In this document: positions 55,829 through 64,000 of the stretch, in pieces
How the letters are laid out: every line of letters starts with the position of its first letter
Numbering within the stretch: the first letter of the stretch is position 1
DNA from: Pictodentalium vernedei
Lineage: Eukaryota > Mollusca > Scaphopoda > Dentaliida > Dentaliidae
Assembly: GCA_031216915.1 (NCBI GenBank)
Contig: CM062289.1
Location: forward strand, 442,751,587-442,815,586
Length of the DNA stretch: 64,000 bases
Reading direction: 5' to 3'
Made by a program: the position numbers and the translations under genes
The notes under the pieces: model-generated
What the model was told of the DNA's origin: nothing
Seen by the model: the letters and a program-made list of their open reading frames with translations, nothing else
The model's database searches: none

Positions 55829-56269
55829 CTAACAATTCCATTTAGAATGTCTCAGCTTCATAACAGAAGAAATGTTGTCAATATTTTAATAGTTTAGCGC
55901 GGAAGAGTAAAGTCCGGTGAACCTTTCTTTCTAATTTGATCATAACTGTACTACTTACATGATACCCCGACAAGTAGAGTGCTGTCTAAGACATGGTTTG
56001 CTGTGTGACTGCATCAGTTTTTCATGTGTACCTGTGACAGACACATTCCTGAGACCTCTCTAACAGATACTGTCCACGATACTTTTAAAGGAGCATAGAT
56101 CCCAACTAGATCAACATGGCTTGCATTTGTTTACACTAGTTTCATTAACATATTTACAGAAATTTTATTCATATTTATTTTATGGCACAACATTTCAAAA
56201 TTCAAGGGCACAGCTCATGCACTCTGGGAAAAGACGGAACTTTTGGTATACCTTTTGTAGAGGTTAAAT

Positions 56270-56917
56270 CAGGGGTGGCACCAGGGATTTCTCGACAGGG
56301 GGCTGACCTCTCCGACAGGGGGGCTATAACATTTGACCCCCCGAACGAAGGAAAATGAGTGAAAATTGGTAAATTGGAGAACCAAAATAGAAGCAAATTG
56401 AGTATGTTTGTTGATTATTTAACCCTTTACCTAACCTGAAAAGCAGACGACACTTGCAAAAATAATTCTTGAATAACTAATTTTTTTTCATTTTTTGTCT
56501 CAAAAACATAGGTTATGACCCCTCGCTGGAACGAGCTCGACGTGCTCGTTCAACGAGAGGTCATAACCTATGTTTTTGAGACAAAAAATGAAAAAAAATA
56601 ATGAAAATTAATTGGCGATTTTTGAGAATAGCGCTGGCCGGTTTTGGCCGTTACCTTAGGTAAAGGGTTAAAGTAAACATATTATAATAAGGTCGGGAAA
56701 TATTTCATCTATAAAGCCAGTTTGACGAACGACATTAAGGAATTTCGTGAGAATCACTATTCTCTATCAAAGTTCCAGTGCTGCACGGGTTCGAGACTGA
56801 CAAGACGAGATATCTACATTCGATTGTCGGAAATTTCTCGTGAAGTCGGGTTTACGAGACTCTCCGACGGACTGACTAAAAATCTCTGACCCCCCCCCCC
56901 CCCCGGCGCCACCACTG
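56270..56917 (+). mobile_element. hAT-type MITE containing a nested family A MITE
   Basis: Termini CAGGGGTGGCACCAGG and the inverse of CAGTGGTGGCGCCGG fit hAT-type ends. The 8-bp flanks ggttaaat (56262-56269) and ggttagat (56918-56925) differ at one base. A 250-bp TTAA element (56419-56671) is inserted inside, and a C run lies near the right end. An inverted relative with the same nested insertion is at 61883-62519. Confidence 0.82.
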
Positions 56918-57775
56918 GGTTAGATTGCACCAAAATGAGAATCACAGCCGAAGTCTCAGAACACCTTATTTATATTGCCGAATGCAAGTGCACTAAAAGT
57001 AGATCCTCAAATACGAATATAAACTTTGCAAAGAAAGGCTTTCTATAACTTTATATTCATCCAAATGTGCACAACTTTGAACATGAATTGCAGAAAGACA
57101 AAACACTTGTCACAGTGTGTACGTTTGTATCTTTTTACCTGCAAACCAACTTGAAGTATTCATGAATTACACAACGAACAAGCTGTGGGGAGAATATGGC
57201 CGAATTCCTGCAGTGATGCACTGATACGCACAATCTAAAATGATTTGCGAAGTGATAAAACAACATATAACTCAACATCAATTCAAAGGGCAACAACTCG
57301 AGAACCGTTGTGAGTAAATGCCGTTTAGAAATGCTTTTTCTCTCTGTATCAATAATCCACACTGTGGGCATGTACATACGTGTGTGTAAATATACCAAAG
57401 AAATAATCACCAGTACTACTAAACTTTTACAATTGTACTTTATAGAAGTGTATTTTCTAGTTATGACTTTAAATGGGTTAAATTGAACCATTAGCATTTT
57501 CAAATATCTGGCAATTTGCCAGTTAGCACAAAATTACCATATCTTCTAAAATGTTTATGATTCATTTTAGTCAGTTCTATTTATAGGTACAAAATACAAT
57601 TCTAGAAAATAAAATTATACAAGTTTTATAGAATTGACGGAAGTTCACTTTTAAATTTAGTACAATTATATAACTTCATTATGCGGGGGGTGGGAGGGTG
57701 GGAGGGGGAGGGTAGAATGGTTATTTTTTATACGTATTAGAACGTGCAAATATTAATCGAAATTCAATTCAACAG

Positions 57776-57848
57776 TACGTCCCCTGAGTTCCAATGTGTT
57801 CTATGTGCCTACTGGCACATAGAACACATTGGAACTCAGGGGACGAAC
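57776..57848. repeat. Hairpin, family H, almost perfect
   Basis: CGTCCCCTGAGTTCCAATGT and its exact inverse around GTGCCTACTGGCAC. It lies just before the CR1/L2 fragment. Confidence 0.82.
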
Positions 57849-57879
57849 TGTCGTCATCAATGGTCTGGACTACTGAAAT

Positions 57880-58370
57880 TCGCTTATTTTTGGCTCACAA
57901 AATGTGCTCAAGAGATGCTTCAACACATTCAAAACTGTGCAGCGTGCATTATAAAACAATCTCGTATGTACTGTCATCTGATGTCCATCCTCTCTGAACT
58001 TAACCAGTTCACAGTCCAACAAAGAATTCATTTCAAAATTTACTTACATGTATATAAATGTATCAAGTGAATTCGACCATCTACCTTTCTGAATTGCTTT
58101 CCCCGTTTCAACTATGCAGGACACTTTGCTCATTGAACATTTGCAACCTAGTACAACCCGCATGGAAATGCTGGTTCAAAACTCCTTAACTACCTAAACA
58201 TGTATACAGTTGAATCGTTTTAGTCGGGTGTAAAAACTTACCTCTACAGGAAGACATTTCTGAAATAACGCAGCCAATCTGCAACTCTTAGAGACATCAA
58301 TAGCCTTTTTTGTACAATCATAGAGCACCGTGTGTGGATTTCAGGCTCTAAAATGATGATGATGATGATG

Positions 58371-58417
<47 letters not shown>

Positions 58418-58418
58418 C
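57880..58418 (+). mobile_element. CR1/L2-like LINE 3' end with (ATG)n(ATT)n tail
   Basis: LQHIQNCAACIIKQSRMYCH, ILSELNQFTVQQRIHFKIYL and, further on in shifted frames, VKTYLYRKTF follow the usual order at the end of CR1/L2-group reverse transcriptases. The segment ends in an (ATG)n(ATT)n microsatellite at 58353-58417, the kind of 3' tail typical of this group. Several stops make it a fossil. Confidence 0.65.
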
Positions 58419-58610
58419 TTCCCAGTCTACAGTTGCTTAAGTCAACACAAAAAGATGGATAATGTGGCATTTTCGTTTCTTAAAATTTTTAATAATTAGG
58501 CCTCTGCGAATCTTAAATTTTGGATCGTATCGAATCCCGAAACGAACCATGCAGAAGATTCGGAAATGAAGCGAATTCGCATCGAATCTCACCGCCCTTT
58601 AACTTGCAGA

Positions 58611-59450
58611 TTTTACACCTCTGACGTCAGCAAATATTATCAATCTCCCAAGTATTGCATGTAACGGTGACTTTTATATTTGGACAAATCAATAAAAAAC
58701 GGAATATTTCAAAATAGAATCACAGTAGTTTTCGAAAGTAGAACCTCCTTTAACTCTGACGAGAGAATGAGAGTTCAACAGCCGACAAATTTAAATTAGA
58801 ACCCAATGAACCGACGAAATACCATGCACCAATTGAATGTGACTCACTTGAAATGGCATGTGGCTTGGGGGTGAAGTGACGTACACCGATCAATTGTACA
58901 ATAACATGATTTCCAAGGATGGTGCTCTCCATTATCTGATCCCCCTCAGTGATTAGTAGCCCAAAAACCATTGGAGGCCTGAGGCGATAGCGAGGACCGT
59001 GAATGGAAGTAGGGCTGTTAATCTCCAAGGGTGGTGATAATGGAGCAAAACACCCGAGACAATTCTGCTACTATTATTGTCAAGACCTGGCTACAATGAC
59101 TGCACACTGGGTTGTTGCTACCGGGAAAGCAAACCAGAATAGCAGTTGGGTTGCTGAGCACTAAGGGAGGTGAACATGTAGCTAAACGCCCGAGACAACA
59201 GTGCTATTTTTATTATCAAAACTTGGCTGATTTGACTGCAGCCTGCAGTAGTAATGCATTACTGGGTTAATATGGTATTGGAAGTTACCGTGTGCATATT
59301 CACAACGGATTATTAAATTAACAGTGACACATTCAAACATACTCTCTTTCACAGTTATTCAGTTCTAGTTGAAGGTGTACGTTAAGGATGGCAAATTAAT
59401 TCTCATCCATCTCTGGTGACTGCATGTGACGTGTTTTTTTAGAAAATATA
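58611..59450. other. No gene seen
   Basis: 58980-59250 contains a weak doublet (GTGGTGATAATGGAGC.. / GGTGAACATGTAGC.. followed by CCCGAGACAA). A 92-codon minus frame at 58750-59028 has no recognisable domain. Confidence 0.4.
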
Positions 59451-59456
59451 CGCAAA

Positions 59457-59576
59457 GCGGCTTGGTGTACAACATGTTCACCACTCGTGGTGAAATGGTG
59501 TTAATCGCGCGCCAAAGGCTCGCGGTTAACACCACTTCACCACTCGTGGTGAACATTTGGTACACCAAGCTGCTCT
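59457..59576. repeat. 120-bp hairpin related to family F
   Basis: GGTGTACAACATGTTCACC to its inverse GGTGAACATTTGGTACACC, loop GCGCCAAAGGCTCGC. Confidence 0.75.
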
Positions 59577-59884
59577 TGTATATTCTATATGTATTTAATA
59601 AAGGCAAATAATCTCGGTGATCCCGGCTATTATTTACGTCAAGTTGCCTTGAGTTACAGAGATTTGTCTCTGATATTGGTCGATATTTCGAGATTATTAT
59701 GACGTAGGCGGCGAAATGGAATGCTTTACTGCCATGATAATCTGTTTATTATATGCAACTATAAAAATCCACCTTTTACACGAGGAGAAATCAATATAAA
59801 ATTGGTTCGGAGCAATATTAGAAATTCAAGTTATTCGATAGTGTTTATTTACACAAATGAAGCGTACCAAGAAGCGGTTGGTAA

Positions 59885-60558
59885 CAGGGCTCAAAATAAC
59901 TTTTTTCTTTGCGTAGCAAAATGCTACGCATTTCCAAAAAATGAATAGCATTTTGTAAAAATTACATAGCTATTTTTGTATACCAGAGTTATGTTATGCT
60001 GTTTTATATTGAATTCTTCTGAATAGATAGAATAGTTTCATCCATTTCTGGGCATTTCCAAATGATCTGCAACACATGAAATATTTACTATGTTTTTTTT
60101 AACTGAATTGCCTTTAAGGATTGCATGGACTTGTATACTGTTATAAATAGCGTCTTGGTTGTTTAATAGAGTTCTCAAAATGGAAGTTGGGATTTTTAAT
60201 TCGATGGGCTGTAATTATTTTTAATGGACATTTTATGCAAAATGTTGTAAAAACAGGAAGTATTTAAACCAACAGAACTCATCTTACATATGAAGTTGCT
60301 GATGATGCTTGATGGAGAGTTAATCTGAGTTATGCCTGTAATGTTCCACAATCAAAAGTAAAGCATCAGTGAACTAGTTTTCAAATTTGTTTGCAAATTT
60401 TCATTTACATTTTGCGATACAAGATAATCAACTGCAGCCTAATAGGCTGCAGTTGATTATCTTGTATCGCAAAATGCTATACATAATTTAACATTGTGTA
60501 GCTTTTTGCAAGTTTTGCATTGCAAAAAGCGACGCGACACCGCTTATTTTGAGCCCTG
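59885..60558. mobile_element. hAT-type MITE with perfect 8-bp target duplication
   Basis: It begins CAGGGCTCAAAATAA and ends TTATTTTGAGCCCTG, an exact inverted terminal repeat. The 8-bp duplication gttggtaa flanks it at 59877-59884 and 60559-60566. Internal hairpins lie at 59905-59935 and 60408-60478 (around ACTGCAGCC). A 62-codon tail frame into the flank (60494-60748) is not a gene. Confidence 0.9.
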
Positions 60559-60569
60559 GTTGGTAACCT

Positions 60570-61880
60570 GGACATTCTCCGGTGCTGTCCTCGTTCTGAG
60601 ACCGACCCATCTTATATGGAATCGAAAAACCTCTCAGTGTGATCCAGCCATCAGGATACGACGGGTGAAAAACACGGCGAAGGTATATAATAAATACAGA
60701 TTTTTACAACAGTCAATTGACGTGGGTCGTCGTATTGCGTCCAATTGACGAGACCATTTCAAAGAGGCCACCGTAGGCTGTTATGGTCTCGTGAAGGGGT
60801 GGAATATAAATACCCAGGTTCATTGAATGCTGTAATAATGTGTGTATGAATGAAACTTTTGTTTGCAGCATACACAAATGCAATATCAATTAGCAAATAA
60901 CAAGGTACGTATACACCGCATGGAAAAGGTATAGTTGGAGAGGCTGTCTTCCTGCCATTCCCATGTGCATTATATGACTGCGGGTTTTCCTGCCAAGTAT
61001 ATTAAGGGGTAGCACGTTATAACTCGCGAATATATATTTGCATACTGACGCCTCGAAAATGCCAACACGCCAGCGACATAAAGTGACCCTCGTTTGAGAC
61101 TGATGCTGATTTGGAAAGGGTGAAACTTTCGTTTTTCATCGAACCCGAATTGGATGCACTGCAATGATTTTGAGGTGCAATCTGTGATAAACATACTATG
61201 AATGCCATTTTGTTCCAAGAAGACTAGCATCCACGCTGTGTGATTTAGACGAGAGGCCGCTTGTTTTTATTCTATGTTTTCGGATCCATTGTCATATGTT
61301 CCCGTCTGACGTTACCACGACAAATATTTGAAAAGAGAATAACAATGGGAGGAGATTAAAGGTGCATACTGCCTATAAAATCGTATTTTTCGAGGCCGGT
61401 GATCATGTTATAAATGTATACTAACAACCCACTTATAAGTTCTTAATCTGAACTGAGATAGAGTAACCTCGAATTTTATTTTGATTTTGATTTTTTGTTG
61501 TCCAAAGACGTCGTGAGTACACAGAGGTTTATTTACTATATTTTTTATCATTAAGGTTGCCTTGTTCATTCAAGTTGCCTTGTTCATTTGACGATGTTGG
61601 TTTTAGACTATAGGTAGGGAGTTATTTGACCATACACGTTATTGTGATGAACTGACGTTAACATAATCTGTGGTTTATTGCTAGGAGTCTCGGTTCAACA
61701 TACGCTCCGAGATACAAACTTCAAAAAGCCTTTTCGTCAATTCAGATGTTATAAAGTACGAATGATGGAGTCGGTCCAGAATGATGAAAAGATAAACGAC
61801 TGAGGAATCTATCGGTGATCTAATGGTGAGTTTCTGTCATGCATGTCTGTGGGATAACTGAGTCTGGAATAAATTCTTGG
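60570..61880. other. No confident gene
   Basis: Two overlapping minus frames at 60970-61230 lack homology that could be recognised; the smaller (61017-61208) has a good start context and three Cys. A short hairpin with GAGACCAT / ATGGTCTC arms lies near 60750. Confidence 0.35.
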
Positions 61881-61882
61881 AC

Positions 61883-62519
61883 CAGTGATGGCTACCGGAG
61901 AGGTCCAGCCCAGCCCCCCCCCCCCCCCCCCCCCCCGTCGGAGATTTTTAGTCAGTCCGTCGGAGAGTCTCGTAAACCCGACTTCACGAGAAATTTTCGA
62001 CAATCGAATGTAGATATCTCGTCTCGTCAGTCTCGAACCCGTGCAGCACTGGAACTTTGATAGAGAATAGTTATTCTCACGAAATTCCTTAATGTCGTTC
62101 GTCAAACTGGCTTTATAGATGAAATATTTCCCGATCTTATTATAATATGTTTACTTTAACCCTTTACCTAAGGTAACGGCCAAAACCGGCCAGCGCTATT
62201 CTCAAAAATCGCCAATTAATTTTCATTATTTTTTTCATTTTTTTGTCTCAAAAACATAGGTTATGACCCCTCGTTGGAACGAGCTCGTCGAGCTCGTTCC
62301 AACGAGGGGTCATAACCTATGTTTTTGAGACAAAAAATGAAAAAAATTAGTCATTCAATAATTATTTTTGCAAGTGTCGTCTGCTTTTCAGGTTAGGTAA
62401 AGGGTTAAATAATCAACAAACATACTCAATTTGCTTCTATTTTGGTTCTCCAATTTACCAATTTACCTTCGTTTGGGAGGTCAAATGTTATAGCCCCCAT
62501 GTCGGAGAGATCAGCCCCC
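61883..62519 (-). mobile_element. hAT-type MITE with the same nested MITE, inverted copy
   Basis: The copy is the reverse complement of 56270-56917, including the TTAA element at 62156-62408. It is bordered by a perfect 8-bp repeat, tcttggac (61875-61882 and 62520-62527), although the terminal 25 or so bases expected at the right end are missing. A run of more than 20 C lies near the left end. Confidence 0.8.
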
Positions 62520-62747
62520 TCTTGGACACTGCGTAACACTACTAAGGAATACAGGTTGGAGGTGCAATATAACAAGAAACACGTGGGTACAGTGTCGTAC
62601 GTAAAGATGAATGCAGAGCATCTTGTCTTCTACAAATATTTTTTTTTGTGAGATTCCTCACAGAGTGTCCATTGTGGACGTTTGAGTTCTTTTATGAACC
62701 ACGTGGCTGCCATTTAAATGGGTGGAGGGTTGATGGAATGGGGACAC

Positions 62748-63205
62748 TCAACTTCCAAGATTTTCTAAGTGCTGTTTGCTTGATAAATAACGCCCTAACA
62801 TTGTGGAAAATCCTCTGATCATTATGTTAAAAGCCTCCTCTATTGAAAGGCAAATGATGATCCGAGGTTCTTCACTGGACCCGTCAGTGTTGTGACGGAG
62901 AAGCATGTCCATCATTAGTTGGAAAATCGTATCTGCAGTCCCATTGGCTGATATGTGACTGTGAGTTCAAAGTGTATGATGGATTCGCGGTATTTTGAAT
63001 TCTCAGATCGAATGAAGCTGAACCACAGTTCGTTTATCTTCTTCCTTTGCTTAAATGTATGCCCTTGTGGAAGAGTGGAATTGTTAGCTGGTAGTAGGGT
63101 GAAACTGTTGATGGTTTCACCGTCATCCTTATGGTTGGCAAACCTTCCCATTCCAAAACCAGGTTGTTTGGATGATATCATGTTTTCTGCACGTTTCTAA
63201 TATGA
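62748..63205 (-). pseudogene. Frameshifted coding relic, unknown product
   Basis: The minus strand gives about 80 residues (FGMGRFANHKDDGETINSF ... FKQRKKINELWFSFIRSEN) to about 62970, then in the next frame about 70 more (SANGTADTIFQLMMDMLLRH ... IIICLSIEEAFNIMIRGF) to a stop at 62748-62750. Both halves have balanced, protein-like composition. The simplest reading is one frame broken near 62965. No family was recognised. Confidence 0.35.
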
Positions 63206-63332
63206 CTTATCTCCCTTAATGCGATGCGATAATTGCGATCTTCTGTGACAAAGAATCAAACACAACTTTTAGGTACCTCGAAAATCTGAACTATTTACAA
63301 CACGATAAATTCTCATAGAAAAACCTTTTCTC

Positions 63333-63577
63333 TCCTTTACCTCTTTTCCTAACACGATATTCAGACGACATTTGGAAACATAATTCTTGAATAACTATTT
63401 CTTTAATTTTAGCGTGAAAAATATAGTTTATGACCCCCTCATTGGAACGAGCTCGTTCCAATGAGGGGTCATAAGCTATGTTTTTGAGACAAAATATGAA
63501 AAAATAATCAAAATTGAATAGTGATTTTTGTGAGCAGATCTGACCGGTTTCGGACGTTATGTTGGGTAAAGGGTTAA
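63333..63577. mobile_element. TTAA-type MITE, family A, left end eroded
   Basis: The right end GTTGGGTAAAGGG-TTAA and the central palindrome (TGACCCCCTCATTGGAACG...) are intact; the left terminus has diverged. Confidence 0.75.
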
Positions 63578-64000
63578 AACCTGTGTAGATTGGCATCTCC
63601 ATTGAACCTAGCCAATAAACGTTAACACCCCATGTACGGTGTAATGCTTTCGCGGAAAATCTCAAATAAGGCTGCACAGTGCAGGCTGAAAACTTTAAAT
63701 GATTTGCACGACCAACTGAATATGGACATCTTCAAATAGGCCTTCTCAATGCGTGAGGAGGGTTGGACATTCGGCCCAGGACAAGTACCCAAATAGAGCC
63801 TCTAATTTACCACGCGATCTTGATATTTTCAAAGTTGATCAAGTTACATCCTGTAAAGCAAAAGACAAGTACGAATAGCAAAGAAGGTTTGTCCTTTCAA
63901 GTTGGGCGATTGCCATCCCCCTTCAAGACGCATCTGATTTAAAACTAGTGTGATATAAATGTCCGCCTCTAAAATCGCTGATGATTGCATAGATTCCAAA

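Noticed and set aside
61017..61208. 63-residue minus frame with a good start context and three Cys
   Set aside because: No signal peptide or recognisable domain, and a second frame overlaps it; too weak to call.
56270..62519. Single foldback transposon with 0.65-kb inverted ends
   Set aside because: Each end is a complete element with its own, different 8-bp target duplication, so they are two independent insertions.

Overview
This is a stretch of animal nuclear DNA, AT-rich and dominated by transposable elements, most likely from a bilaterian marine invertebrate. The reasons are an intronless rhodopsin-like GPCR of metazoan type, tRNA- and 5S-headed SINEs, CR1/Jockey-type LINE fragments, Tc1/mariner, piggyBac-, hAT- and Crypton-type DNA elements, and no bacterial gene organisation. 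The phylum cannot be read from the sequence. Assignments rest on reading motifs, target-site duplications and repeat symmetry by eye; no database search was run.

Layout. 1-6.2 kb holds palindromes, four SINE copies (one with a 5S rRNA-like head) and TTAA-flanked MITEs. 6.2-17.4 kb is a tandem duplication of a 5-6 kb unit; each unit carries a broken Tc1/mariner transposase, a SINE, a TTAA MITE and an older internal duplication. 17.3-24.3 kb is a palindrome-rich region that includes an inverted copy of the 5.3-6.2 kb segment. 25.8-29.3 kb has LINE 3' ends and a 21-bp minisatellite inside inverted repeats. 30.2-36.5 kb holds hairpins, a Crypton-like tyrosine recombinase relic, and two long palindromic MITEs. 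36.6-39.7 kb has two weak candidate host exons, a reverse transcriptase fragment and a second Tc1-like relic. 41.46-41.89 kb is a complete 424-bp LTR miniature (TRIM) whose LTRs contain tRNA-like Pol III boxes. 44.5-45.7 kb is the one convincing intact host gene, a class A GPCR on the minus strand. 46-64 kb returns to LINE fragments, MITEs (piggyBac, hAT and TA-target types) and a frameshifted coding relic near 63 kb.

The parts do not form a pathway. What links them is mobile DNA: non-autonomous elements nest in one another, move together, and place long palindromes every few kilobases. Two rearrangement breakpoints lie at palindrome centres. The strongest candidate for something undescribed is the TRIM with an apparent Pol III promoter in its LTRs; next is the SINE family that carries three different RNA-gene heads on one body.
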